Shown: positions 1 through 11,956 of the stretch, in pieces
How the letters are laid out: each line of letters begins with the position of its first letter
How positions within the stretch are numbered: position 1 is the first letter of the stretch
From: Rotaria socialis
Lineage: Eukaryota; Rotifera; Eurotatoria; Philodinida; Philodinidae
Length of the DNA: 64,000 bases
Assembly (NCBI GenBank): GCA_905331475.1
Contig: CAJNYU010004154.1
Location: 1 to 64,000, forward strand
Reading direction: 5' to 3'
Notes under the pieces: model-generated
Seen by the model: only the letters and a program-made list of their open reading frames with translations
The model's database searches: none
What the model was told of the DNA's origin: nothing
Translations under genes and position numbers: made by a program

Positions 1-1244
1 CAACAGAACCACAAGCAAATAGTTCGTGTTCAGGATTGAATTCACAAGCATTAAAACCGCTAGAAACAAAATTAAGAATGATTTAGAAACATTGGATACT
101 TTAATTTGAATGATTGTTATACGTTGATTTGCTGGATAAAGGTTCTAGATATTGACCTTGTTCGAGATTAAATCGATAGATTTCATTTCTAAAATGAAAA
201 TTTATTTTCAAAAAAAAAAAATTTATTTTCTTGTCTTACGTTGCTCCAACACAATAAAGATCACAGGATGAATATCGATAATCACAAGCTCGTCCTTGTT
301 TTGGCGTTCGAATTGTATAATAATTTCCAACTTGAGAATGAAATTCAATATAACGATTAGAATGCATAAATACAACCTGACAAGTAAAAAGTAAAAAAAT
401 TGACACAGGAAAGTGTTAAGAAAAGCTCGCAAATGATGTGCTGCTTTATCTCGCGTGACAGAAAGTAGGACACTGTTGCCAGATATTTCTCAAGGATGTG
501 TGATTCAATTTCTATTGCAATTTTACGAAATGATACATAAGCCGAGACTCGATTCTGTTAGTAGAACTGCCATAAAACTTCAAAGACGCTTCACACAGAG
601 TTCGCCAACATTTCATTCTGTAGAAAAATGTCTCGGTATAATCTATTTCTGCGGTTGCAATCTGTGATTTTACAAACCAGTGTTTCCATCAATCCTATAG
701 TCACTCAATCGATTGAGTAATTAATCGCTCTTCCAACAATAATTCTTACTTTTGAATAATCTTCTGAAAGAATTTTCATTTGTATACATTCATTATCAAA
801 ACAACGTTCAAATTTCAACGATAATTCATTAACATCATAACAACGAACACGGGGTTTATAAGCACCTAATAAAAACCGATGCTTATGCATTTAAATAAAT
901 TATTTTTTATTTATTTCAATTTACCAGTGACAAAAATGTATTGACCATCGCGTGTCATTTGTATACAACTACTTAACATAGGCATTTCAAAACCTTGAAT
1001 TAATTCAATACGTTGTTTCATATCTAAATAATTCAATAGATTAATAAATGAAAACCAAACATCAAAAGATAATTATTAACCTGCTTCTTTTTTCAATTTT
1101 TTTCTTTTATCATCATTCAGCCACTATAAAAGAAATACATATTCGTGATTAATGAAAAAATTCGATTCAAATTACTTCTGGTACTGCTTTTTGACCACAT
1201 GTTAAATTATACACACGAACATCATTAACATTGGTTACCTGCAT
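1..1244 (-). CDS. NOL10: NOL10 (nucleolar protein 10), 5' part, cut by window edge
   Basis: WD40-type nucleolar protein needed for small-subunit ribosome biogenesis (family knowledge). Seven exons are visible on the minus strand: 1176-1244, 1081-1123, 925-1023, 750-865, 240-376, 123-188 and 1-59 (continues off the left edge). The joined frame stays open. The start MQVTNVNDVRVYNL matches the family N-terminus, followed by WLNDDKRKKLKKEA, IELIQGFEMP, a block with KPRVRCYD and LSLKFERC, NRYIEFHSQ, SCDLYCVGAT and YRFNLEQGQYL, in family order. The start at 1244 is chosen because it gives the conserved MQV. Introns are 46-61 bp except one of 373 bp between 240-376 and 750-865. The C-terminal NUC153-type region lies outside the window. 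Identification is by remembered family sequence, and several blocks agree in order. Confidence 0.93.
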
Positions 1245-1550
1245 GATTAATCTGAAAATAATTATAGAGTTATAAGTCTTCGATTAACTGATTTCGTTAT
1301 AAATTTTATCTTTCGAAATTTCCAATAAATTCTTCTTAATTATGACAAGAAAAGAAAGAAACGTATGCGAATATTTTATTATTTTCTTGAAAAAAAAGAA
1401 AATCAATCTCGAAAACTGAACATATGATTACTGAAATCCCACACTGACAAAGTAAACAAGAAAAGCAGACATATGATATTAAATGAGAACGAAATATTCA
1501 AAAAACATAATAATACGCCACACAACTTTCTGTACAAAAGATTATACAAG
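1245..1550. other. Intergenic, NOL10 upstream region
   Basis: About 300 bp between the NOL10 start and the stop of the first PWWP gene. It must hold the NOL10 promoter and the 3' UTR of the neighbour. No coding signal or distinct motif is visible beyond AT-rich sequence. Confidence 0.5.
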
Positions 1551-3559
1551 TTAGATGGAATTCATTTCATTAGATGCTAGTTGATTCTGTTCAGCTTTAG
1601 TTTGTGCTTCAATCATAAGCGCTATTTGCCATTTTTTCAATTCAATCGCATCGGTTCCATCGGGTATAACATCCGATTTAACTTGTTCAAACCATGAACG
1701 ATATTTAAATACAACCGAAGGATATTTTAATAGAATAGAATCATAGAACCATTCCGCTGATATATTATCCATACGATAATTGTAATTTTCATAGACTAAA
1801 TAATTAGTATTTGATAGAAAAATAATATCAATCTTATTCGAATAAACTTACCGATTTCAGTCGCTTTATTAACAGCGAATATTCGTGCTTCCTCTAATGT
1901 TAGACTTTTTTCATTCGCATAATTCAGAAGGCCTTCAACAATTTGTTTCTGTTCATAGTTTGATAAGAGTGGAATATTTGCATGAATAAATGGAGACGCT
2001 GTTTGTTCGTGTTTAGATGACGGTAAATATTCATATTCCATTTCGGTATTATCGCCTAGCTTTTTTCTTTGTATGATCAATGATGGAATTGTTTTTTTAT
2101 TTGGCGGAGACATTGATTTATTGGATCGGGATCTGATTGAATAATTAGCATTTTTATTATCAGATGGCTAAATTTAAAACTTTTTTTTATTAGAATAATA
2201 TTTTTCAAAGATTATTTTATTAGTCTCGAACAAAAACTTCACTCATAGCTTTTATTCACATGGGAGAAAACTTTCGTAGCGAGAATCTTACCGTTAGAGT
2301 TGATGTATGATTGTCTTTTTCATTCGTTTTCAATGAGGATTTTGGCTTTCGACCTCGTTTCTTTTTGACCGGTGGTTCGTCTTCCTTTTTGTCATGATCC
2401 GATTGGTTTGATATTTGTGACGGTTTTTCTATTTCATCAGGTAGGTGAAAAGAAGGTGATGCAGATGAACGTTTACGACGTTTATTTGATATTGTCTTAA
2501 AGAGAAAATTCTCTAATAAATTTTATTAGAATAAATTTTTGAAGTTACTTCTGTATCCAGACTTTTATCCATAAAAGCTTTTCCACGACGTGAATCTAGC
2601 AGAGGAAAATCTATAGAAAACAATGAATATTCATACAGAGCGGCTTCCTTACTGGTATTCAATTGTTTTTTTTGAATTTGTGATTCGTTTAATAGAACGC
2701 TGAATTGTTTGATTCGTTCATCTTTTGTCATAGTTAATGCACGATCTGCTAATTCAATAGCTTCATCCCTAAATTCGATTATGAAATTAAAAAAATATAT
2801 ATATATCGAGAAAGTTTTCTACCATTGTGCACGTTTTTTCATAGAAACTTTTAATTGATATCGGTTAGCTAATTCCAATTTTTCGGATTTTGTCGAAGCC
2901 TAACTAAGAAAAATGTTTGCATATGAAAATTTAAAAACAAGAATTGGTTTACTTGTTGAACTGCTGTTTCAGCATTTTGAATAAAAGTATTCAATCCAGC
3001 ATATTTTAATAATGAACGAGTTGATAACCATGAATATTCAAGATATTTTCCATAGAAATAAACGAAAAATTGTCGTTTAGTCTTATTGTACGAGTCTATA
3101 AAGAAAATCCTTGGTTAACGGCTACGTGCAAGGTTTAAGATGATACATACTGAATGTTCTTGTAAATATTCCATTTTCTGCATCGCATCGATACTACAAG
3201 TATGGAAAAAAAGGAATTATAATTTGAGAAAAATATTTAACATACGATAAGAGCTGGCCACCATGGAAAACTACCTAATTTTGACCAAACAATATCTCCT
3301 GGTTCGTATAGATCAGCACCGATTGAACTATCATCAATTGAATCAATAGATTTTGTTGGAGTTGCGTTAAAATTTTGCTTAGTTGGCTTAGGTTTGACAT
3401 TTATTTCAATCTCATGCGTGGTTGCATTTTCAAAAATAAATTCTGGATCTTGTTTTACACGGCGCTGACGTTTTTTCGGAATCGATTCTAAAAGATACAT
3501 AATGAAAAAGCGCCAGAAGATTATAAAAATTTACCGGACGATGACTGTGCGGTAGTCAT
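1551..3559 (-). CDS. PWWP + AT-hook protein, NSD-like, paralog A
   Basis: Nine exons (3535-3559, 3246-3487, 3151-3193, 2953-3095, 2823-2899, 2549-2768, 2292-2495, 1852-2167, 1551-1795) join without interruption to 504 codons plus stop. An N-terminal PWWP domain begins at about residue 60 with GDIVWSKLGSFPWWPAL and continues through FFVYFYGKYLEYSWL. The following helical part (KKRAQWDEAIELADRALTMT, then KDERIKQ) resembles the segment after the first PWWP of NSD1/2/3. A basic linker carries KKKRGRKPK, an AT-hook core. The C-terminal module (EWFYDSILLKYPSVVFKYRSWF) is shared by the two neighbours and I do not recognise it. No SET or PHD domain is seen. PWWP domains read H3K36 methylation with DNA, so a nuclear chromatin role is inferred. 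The start at 3559 lies on a 25-nt first exon and removes the need for the later ATG at 3500. Confidence 0.85.
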
Positions 3560-4168
3560 GAATATTAAATCTAGAAAATTTTTCAAACGAATTTACGATA
3601 GTTACACTAATGTGAAATAAAGAATGTTTTCATAAGAGTAACAACGTAGCTAGAAAAACAATTCTAGCAGCAGGGTGCGACCTTTTCAAAGGGGGCTGAG
3701 CAGCACTCTGAGTTTCTATGTCATAAAAACAACCACAATTTGCACCAACGTAATCCACTGATTTTCATCTTTTTAGATTTTTGAATTATTTAAATCGGAG
3801 AGAAAACTCATCACAAACAATAGGCTAATACACAACAACCAACTACTTCTGTTTGTCAATATAAATAGCAGTATCTAGCATTGGCTTCAGCTAGTATCTC
3901 GATCGGTCCTATTCCAATACCAGCACTCTGATTTTATCCTAATCAAAAACTACCATGATCATGCAAAATATACGTAGAAAAATGAGGCTCCGGAAAGATA
4001 TTGAGAAACAATTTCTAAATTCGTATGTTTCTGAAATTATAACGACGGCAATTACTATGGATTCACTCATAATAGAAAAACAACAACAAGATACTATTTT
4101 ATCTCTAATTCATTTCATAATGTATGCATATCTAAATCTATATACTGAAAAAACAAATAAAGAAAATT
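3560..4168. other. Intergenic between PWWP paralogs A and B
   Basis: About 600 bp. It holds the upstream region of paralog A and the 3' flank of paralog B. The sequence is less AT-rich at 3660-3960, with no supported gene. Confidence 0.5.
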
Positions 4169-6506
4169 CTAATGAAATTTTTTTTCTAAATCTATATGAG
4201 CATGTAATAATGTTGATAATTGCCATTTTTTCAATTGAATTCTATCACTGTTCAATGGCATTAATGTTTGTTTAAAATCTTTAAACCATTGTCGATGTAT
4301 AAGAATAATTTGTGGATATTTTAATAAAAAATCATAGAAAAAATCACCTTGCACATATAACATTCGATGATTATAATTCATTGAAGCTATATTAATTGCA
4401 TATTGTTCAACATATAATTGAGCATCAGTCAGTGTCAATAATCCACCTAATCGATGATGCATCAAATCATTCACAAGACGAAGTTCTTCATAAATTGTTA
4501 ATGATGGAATGCCTAAAATTGTTTTTCTATAGAAAATGAAGTTTTTTGTATAAAAAATAGAAACCTTTATCTAGAAAATGACAAATAGCAGTGGTAAGTG
4601 ATGCAGGACTTGATGGTGTTGGTGAATTAATTTTAACAATAACAACATCATTATCTGATTCATTGATTGTTGGAATAATGAATGAATTCGACTAAAGACA
4701 AGCAAACATCGCAATCAAATAGAACTCAAAAAGAAGAAGAAGAAAAGTTTACTTGAAATCTCGATGACTCATTCAATTCATTTGTTTCTTTTGGTGTTAA
4801 ACTAAATGAGAATGTTCGTTTTTTCTCGTCAGCAAATGTTCTGGGAGAGACTTGAGTTGTTTTATTGAGTAATGAACCGATTATGCTAGTTGATTCTGTT
4901 CGTTTACGTCTATTGGATAATAGCCGTCTTGTTGGTAATGATTTTGTTTTGCTTTGTGGCTAAAACAGTATACCTGTAATTGCTGTTCTTCATTGATCGA
5001 AACACGATCAGGCAAGACTACTCGTTCGTATCCTAAAGATTAAAATTAAACGAAGAAAAACTAATAAATGAAATACCATTTTGAGGTATTTTATATTTAG
5101 TTCCAGCTAATAGTGAAGTAAGCATTTTTTCAAATGCGCTGATTCGTAAACTAATAGGTAGACATAAAACTTCATCAGCTTCTTTGATTGCTTCTTTCCT
5201 GAATAGAACAAAAATATCTGTGAAATATAATCAAAAGAAGTATCGATTGAACATACCAATAAGGATGCAGATCTTCTGGCATTTTCATATCGAATCTTTT
5301 TCGAATACTCTCTTCTCGTCGTTTTGTTGTCGCCTATGAATTTCAAATGCGATCGTAATTTATTCGGAAAATTAAGGAATATTACTTGTTCAATTTTAGT
5401 TTCCGTATAATTTAAAAAGTCTTCTAAACCTTTATATGGATGGAGACATACTTGACTAGTCCAACCATGCTAAAAGTTAAATAATAAATATGTCGTACAT
5501 AATATTTAGATTCCTTACTTTGAAATCCCAACCAAAACAGTAAACAAAATATTGTTTTTTCGTTGATACTACAGGTTTTGCTATAGAATAAATAAATAAA
5601 TAGTGAGAAATAAATAAAATTCAAGATAACTTACTTATCGGTTTGACATGTACCCAATCTTCCGAGAAACAACCTAGGTTTGAAAAAGTATACAATACAT
5701 ACATTTTACTCCTGAAATCGACCATTACCGTAGACAAATGCAGGCCACCTAAAAAGGAAGGGAAGAGCTTCGTACAATAATCGAACTATTCTTAAAACGT
5801 GATGGAAAATCAGTCTTTCGATTTTCTTTAAAAAATCCTTTGCAAATGACTCATTCGTATCCTGTAACGGAATGAATCATACTTCGTTCTTCCTCTTTAG
5901 AATTACGTCATAGAAAAACGTATATCAGCAAACATGTTCTTAGAAATCGGCATGAATAAAAAGTTTTATTTCTAAACGGTAGAGTTCACTGAGATATGAA
6001 ACTGCAATTCTCCTCTCCAGCGTTGTAGACATTTTACTAGAATTTCGATCCAAAGAATACTCTGAGAGATTTAAGACCCACCCGCATTCTCTGAAAAGTT
6101 TTCCTATTTTCTCAGTATTCCATTGACAAATAGATCCACCTCTGAATTACAATTACAATAAAATGCCTACAACTCTCGACAGAAGGACATTTTGCTATAC
6201 ATCACTGGACTATTCCTCATGAAAAAAAGTCCAGACTCAAGAGCTCTTGGACAGTTGCAAATGTTCTCTCTCGTGATATTGAGGCATCATGAGCTACAAT
6301 TCTTACCATGTAAATCCGTTTAATTTCGCCCACACAACATCTCCAATATGAAATTCATCTGCCAAAAGATCAAATATCGATGATTCTAAAATATCATCAT
6401 CGTGTTGTTTACGTTTGAATTGTTTTTTATCTAAACACGATATGATTAACAATTCATCTCTATTACCAATAGTATTCCATTTACATTTATCCAATGAATT
6501 CGTCAT
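4169..6506 (-). CDS. PWWP-domain protein, NSD-like, paralog B
   Basis: Eleven proposed exons: 6307-6506, 5729-5748, 5635-5673, 5519-5580, 5386-5469, 5257-5333, 5077-5198, 5022-5032, 4753-4959, 4565-4691, 4169-4512. They total 431 codons including stop. The PWWP domain begins GDVVWAKLNGFTWWPAFVYG and is split by an unusually long 558-bp intron inside the signature Trp-Trp-Pro. It continues with QYFVYCFGWDFKHGWT. The basic linker contains RRLLSNRRKRTES but no clear AT-hook. The C-terminal module (DFFYDFLLKYPQIILIHRQWF) matches paralogs A and C. The 11-nt exon at 5022-5032 is inferred: it is the only arrangement I found that keeps the frame; the alternative is a frameshift. The start at 6506 directly follows an acceptor-like TTGTAG, so a 5' UTR intron is likely. 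Confidence 0.78.
5749..6306 (-). other. 558-bp intron with a dispersed repeat in PWWP paralog B
   Basis: This intron interrupts the codons of the PWWP signature. It is about ten times the local intron length. Positions 5949-5971 are identical over 23 bp (GGCATGAATAAAAAG...) to 46634-46656, so it probably contains part of a dispersed repeat. Confidence 0.6.
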
Positions 6507-6632
6507 CTACAATAATAGATCAAGAAGAAAAAATAGATTGATTGTTTATTGAGGTTTCAGTATATAAAAAAAACTCTATTTGATAGATGTACAATTGATA
6601 AGAGAAATAGAAAAAAATAGTACATAATGAGA

Positions 6633-8203
6633 TTATTTCTTTTCATTTTGAATCATATTTTTTAATTGGCATTGTTTCAAATAAATTGTATCGTCTTGTA
6701 CATGCTTGATATCTTCATTAAACCAATTCGAATATTTAGAAACGATTTCTGGGTGATTCAGAAGAAAATCTATCGAACGCAATAAAGAAAACTAAATTAT
6801 CAACGGAATCTCATTATCAAATTTACCATAGAACCATTCGATTTGTACACATGACATATTATAATGAGAATTTTCTTTTATTATTTCAGTAACTAATTGA
6901 CAAACAAAAGATTGTGCTTCACGAAGTGTTAATTGTTCATGGTTTGGATGTTCAAGAAGATTGTTTACTATGCGTTTTTCTTCACGTTTAGTTAATGTAG
7001 GTAAACCAACGTGCAATAATGTTGTTGACACAGGCTGTGAAAATAAAATATGAATTTTAGATTTCAACGATATTATGCAAAAGAATCGGAATTAGTGATT
7101 ATAATTACCGTTGACTTTGTTTTTTGTCTTTTTACTGATGAACGAGTCGAAGATTTATCTGACGTTGGTGATGATGTTTTTCTCTAGAAAACAAAATCGG
7201 ATTTGTTACTTTCGTTTATATTAAACTCAGCTATTTACCGATTCACGTGTTGTAATAGAAGAACGTCTTCGTTTCGATGAAGTATTCTCTAGAAACATAA
7301 GTTTATTTGTTGCTTTGTAAAGAAATAAACTATTACTTTCTGCTTTCTGAAGAATAGTTTTTAACAATTCAGTAAAATTTTCTACGCGTTGTTGTCGTGT
7401 TAATTTTAATGCTGCATCAGCTTCTTGAATTGCTTGATCCCTAATATGATAAATTAAAATAGTCGTAAGGAATTTTGAATATATCTGTTTACCAATGAGG
7501 ACGTTTATTTGCAGCTACTTTAAGTAGAAATCGATTTGCCAACATTTCTTGCATAAATTTCTTTGGTGCCTGAGTAAAAAAAGACAACGAGCAATAATAT
7601 GAAAAATGATCTAAATGGTAATTGAACTAACATTTTGTACAGATGATTCAGCTTGTTGAATGAAATCATCGAGACCAGAATAAGCCATCAAATGATGAGG
7701 ATGTGCCCATGTATATTCAAAAGCAGGACCAAAAAAATAAACAAAATATAGGCCTAGAAAAATTGTGAACTTTTTGTGATGATTAGATTTTGAAAGAAAA
7801 TCATTACGTTTCTTAGGTCGATGAGCAGTTTTAACTACTTTTGTATGTAGATTATCTTCATAATATGAACCTAGACTAAGAAGATTAATTTATCGAAGTA
7901 GATAAAGTTTCTTAAATACCATAGATAAGTGCAGGCCACCATGGACTTCCAGTTATATGAACCCAAAGAATATCGCCTAATTGAAATAATTCAGGTGGAT
8001 CTTCTTCATCAACTTCAATATCCTCGACTAACGATTCAATTTCTTTGGGTTGTTCTATACTTGGTTGTGGCTTTAATATTGATGAACGAGATGCTCGTTT
8101 CGATCGACGATCTATAAGGAATGAGCGTATTATTAACAAAAATGTGGATTATTATTGTTTCACTTGAAATTGGTTCATCAGTATTAACACAGTCGACCAT
8201 CAT
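6633..8203 (-). CDS. PWWP-domain protein, NSD-like, paralog C
   Basis: Ten exons (8164-8203, 7920-8111, 7808-7870, 7632-7753, 7493-7569, 7337-7440, 7239-7288, 7109-7183, 6827-7034, 6633-6769) join to 355 codons plus stop. The PWWP begins LGDILWVHITGSPWWPALIYG and continues YFVYFFGPAFEYTWAHP. The post-PWWP helix reads KRPHWDQAIQEADAALKLT, as in NSD proteins. A short Ser/Lys/Arg-rich linker follows, then the shared C-terminal module (DFLLNHPEIVSKYSNWF). Exon order and phases parallel paralog A, supporting tandem duplication. It is the shortest of the three, mainly in the linker. The start at 8203 is the first of two consecutive ATG codons. Probable nuclear chromatin reader; partners unknown. 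Confidence 0.83.
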
Positions 8204-10066
8204 GATATTTGATAGACTTCTTTTTAAACTTAACTCATCGAATAATTTAGTAGAAATGTAGTTCTAATAGTATAACCAACAAAGCTTTAGAAGTAGAATT
8301 ATGTAATTGGTCTATTTATTTATTCAATTAATTCTTCGAAGTTCCTACCGAATCTAAAGATTGATTGCTTGACATGAGAAATTATTTATTTACATAAAGA
8401 AATGATATTTATGTGAAACACACTCGATTTTAGAATTGATTTGAATTTAGCCTTTTCAACTAGCGCCATCTACCACAACTGGCGGCTTTAACTGTTTTAC
8501 ATAATTGTAGACACGCAAATAGGGAATCCTTGAGCATGTTGAAACTAGCTTGAAAATTCTAGATTGTAAGTGGCTATGTTCCTTATGTTGTAGAATCATC
8601 TTATAGATTATATTCTTTGATGTCCATCGAACCTTTCACGTCGCGTGGTGTGTATCACTTTTCTATCGCTATCTTATCTGCACCTTATTCATCTAATATA
8701 TGGTTCTGGATATAGTGTAAGTTGTTTTTGTTTATTTCATTTTTGGGGATTTATAAAATAATAATTAATTCGATTTGCGCGTCTATAACGACCGGGTATG
8801 AAAAAATGGTGTTACATGTGAAGTGAAGAACAACAAATACAAAGTATACTATGTAAGAGAGAAAAGCAAGCGCGCCACTACGACATGATTTCGATTAATG
8901 ATATGTAATCGGGTCATTAGAAATGCATGGTCTCATTTATTGCTAAATTTGTAAAGAAGAATCACATGCTAGAGCACATTTTATTTACTGATTTGAATAA
9001 TAATTCGACAAAGAAATATATATACGACTTATTAGAACACTCTTGAAACGAAATCTTTTTCGCACAGTATTAATAATCTGAATCACCTAAAATATAGCAA
9101 ATATTTTACTGCTGATAAGGTATCATAAAAAAAATTAATAGAATAGAAATACTTTTGCATACTTCGATGATGATAGATGTATGACAACTTTTAAACTATA
9201 TTATTTACAGAAATCGAGAATATTTTAATTCAGTTACAAAAAAAATCTATATTTTCAAAATTATGCTGTTCGTTATGTTTCAGTAGGTAATATGAATTGT
9301 TTGGATTTTTACAACATAAACCGAGTGAACTCTTTAGCTTTTCTATTAAAAAATAACAATTGATAGCAAGCCCAGTAGCGAAGTTCACACAGTAAGAGAT
9401 GTTTTAAATATAGGAATATTACTAATACATTATCATTCTTTATTAATTAAAAGCTTATTTTGTTGTCACAGAAGAAAAATGCCTTCCAGTGTATATGACG
9501 ATATTTGTTCTATAGAAATGCCACTTCGAAGCCTGATACGAAACACACTTTTCTTTTTGTAAAGCAAAATCGAAAGATACTTTTCGAAATAGACTCGAAC
9601 AACATCGTATGACTATGTAAAGAGAACCATACGCGTTTCAATACGCTGAGAGCTAATAGTGATGCTATGAAGATTTCACAGTAATCATTGATTCGCTTGA
9701 TTTAAGCAGCGACAATGGTGAGTGTATGAATTGCCCGTAGATCTTTTATCTCGTTCTTCAGAGTTATAGTTAAGAAGTATTTGATGCAGTATAGCGAGAT
9801 GTTATTGGCACACAATATTCAATCATGGTTTCTATTTGAGAAGGTTAATGCATATAGATTTGCCATTTCATGCTTTAATATTCATTTTAGTTCGTATACC
9901 AATAAAAAAAAACATTTTTCGAATATTTCTATTACTGTTTCATTTTGTTTCTGTCCCGTGCTTGACATATAATTATATTGAAACTAAGACTATTAAAAAT
10001 CTATGAAAGTTGTCGATTAGCCATTAAATATGAAATTCATTTCAGATAATCATATCTATTGATACT
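8204..10066. other. Intergenic 1.9 kb, divergent promoter region
   Basis: Lies between the divergently oriented PWWP paralog C and the ENTPD gene, so it should carry both promoters. I see no coding exons, tRNA-like structure or clear repeat. Short ORFs here have no recognisable content. Confidence 0.5.
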
Positions 10067-11878
10067 ATGTTAAGAGCGGCACATCTTAAACTGATTGCTA
10101 TTGTATCCATATTTGTTACTATTCTTTCTGTTTCTGGTTTAACAGTTCTTGTAGTTCTATGGCACAAAAAACTTTCACCATTTCAAGATTATGCACTTGT
10201 CGTTGATGCTGGTTCGACACATTCGAAAATTTTTCTTTATACGTATCTATATCTCTATGAAATACGTAATTGCTTGTAAATTGCAATCTATTTAGATGGC
10301 CTGCTGATAAATCCGATGGTTTGGGTGAAACATCCCGAATAACTCAAGTTAAAGCTTGTAATGTACCTGGCGGAGCAATCACATCAATTACCGACCCGAC
10401 ACTGGCTAACGCTAAGGAATACTTTGATTTAGCTATGTCCGATTGTATTAGTGAAATTCCATCAACTCGTAAAAGTCGAGCATATATTTTTCTTGGTACG
10501 TAATAATTACGCAAATTCTTTTCTTTCTACTATTTCGATAATATTTTCAGGCGGAACAGCTGGCCTACGTTTATTCAATATGTCAAATTCTAGTTATACG
10601 AATAGTTTATTAGATAGTACACGCGCTTATTTTAGTACGCTTGGTGTTCTCATTAAAGCACCGGAAAGCCAAGTTCGAATTATTAGTGGTAGCGAAGAAG
10701 GCCTATCCGGTTGGATATCAGTCAATATTCTTATGGGTCAATTATTCGAAAATAATAAACCATTCGATACATATGGTGTATCAGATATGGGAGGTATGTC
10801 AAATGTAGCATGATGCTCTCTAGAAGAAAGAGCAGTTCTTTGGTTTTATTACAGGTGCCAGTACACAAATTAGTTTTATTTCTCCTAATGCTACGAATGA
10901 CCGCTTTAATATGACTCTTTTTGACACACAATATAATCTATATTCGTATTCATATTTATGCTATGGAACAGAGCAGTTGCGTTTGATACATCTCGGTCAA
11001 CTTGTAAATAACGCAAATGGATCGCTAAGAATCGATGAGCCATGCTTGCAATATGGTTATTTACAAAATTTAACTTATGATAATATATTCAATACACCTT
11101 GTGCTCAAAATCAGGATGCACCATTGCCAAATCTTGATACATCATCGAACTTCACATTTGTGTACGAATAGTTTTTCGAAATTATTCAAGTTTTTCATTG
11201 TTCTATTTTTAGAGGATTAGGGAATTCTACACAATGTTCTGTTCTTATACAAGAACGTTTAAATGAATCAGTTTGTACATCAGCAACTTGCAGTTTCAAT
11301 AATGTCTATCAACCAAAACCGATTTCAGCATCTCTAAAATTTATCGCTATTTCAGCATGGTATACAACATTTCAGAATTTAGCTCCAAATGTCAGTTTAT
11401 CTCCTGATAAAGATGGAAATTTTAATTTCAGCAAAGTTACTTTTAGTCAGATCAAAAGAGCTATAGATGCAATATGCAATCAGCCATGGTCAGATCAACT
11501 GCCACCAAAAGATCAATATCGGCCATGTAAGATAAAAAAAGAAAAATAACATGCGGATTTTTTTATCGTTAATTTTCTATAGTTTTATGTTTCAATTCAA
11601 TGTATCATTGGACACTACTTGAACATGGCTATTCGATGAACGATACAAATTTAAAAAATTTTCAAATTGTAAAAAAAATTAATTCTAATGATATCGGTTG
11701 GACATTGGGCTTTATGATAAATCAAACCAACACTATCGGTGCTGAATTTCGACCAGCACGTTTAATAACTGAAAGTGAATTTGCCGGTTTATTATTTTTG
11801 TGCTTATTATTTTTGATTCTTAGTGCAGTTATATCTTTTCTGGCAGTGAGATATTATAAACGACGTCAAGGCTATTAA
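10067..11878 (+). CDS. Ecto-nucleoside triphosphate diphosphohydrolase (CD39/ENTPD family)
   Basis: Hydrolyses extracellular nucleoside tri- and diphosphates at the plasma membrane (family knowledge). Six exons: 10067-10242, 10296-10495, 10551-10793, 10855-11161, 11213-11526, 11583-11878. They give 511 codons plus stop, the usual length for ENTPD1/2/3/8. The apyrase-conserved regions are in order: VVDAGSTHSKIFLY (ACR1), FLGGTAGLRL (ACR2), ISGSEEGLSGW (ACR3), SDMGGASTQISF (ACR4) and DIGWTLGFMINQT (ACR5). A transmembrane helix lies at about residues 10-32 and another near the C-terminus (FAGLLFLCLLFLILSAVI), the two-helix topology of cell-surface members. Many NxS/T sites occur. An AATAAA at 11943 is a likely polyadenylation signal. 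The 3' end converges on the RasGEF gene, with 78 bp between stops. An adenosine deaminase lies 1.8 kb further on. Confidence 0.93.
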
Positions 11879-11956
11879 ACAAAATTTTCTTTTTAAACAT
11901 TGATCAAACTAATTTTTTTTCTTTTTTCTTGTTGTGATACTTAATAAAATATTTTT

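Noticed and set aside
455..667. 70-codon ORF in the NOL10 intron
   Set aside because: Lies wholly within the 373-bp intron defined by conserved exons on both sides; no recognisable domain.
3955..4275. 106-codon plus-strand ORF
   Set aside because: Partly antisense to the last exon of PWWP paralog B and without family features.
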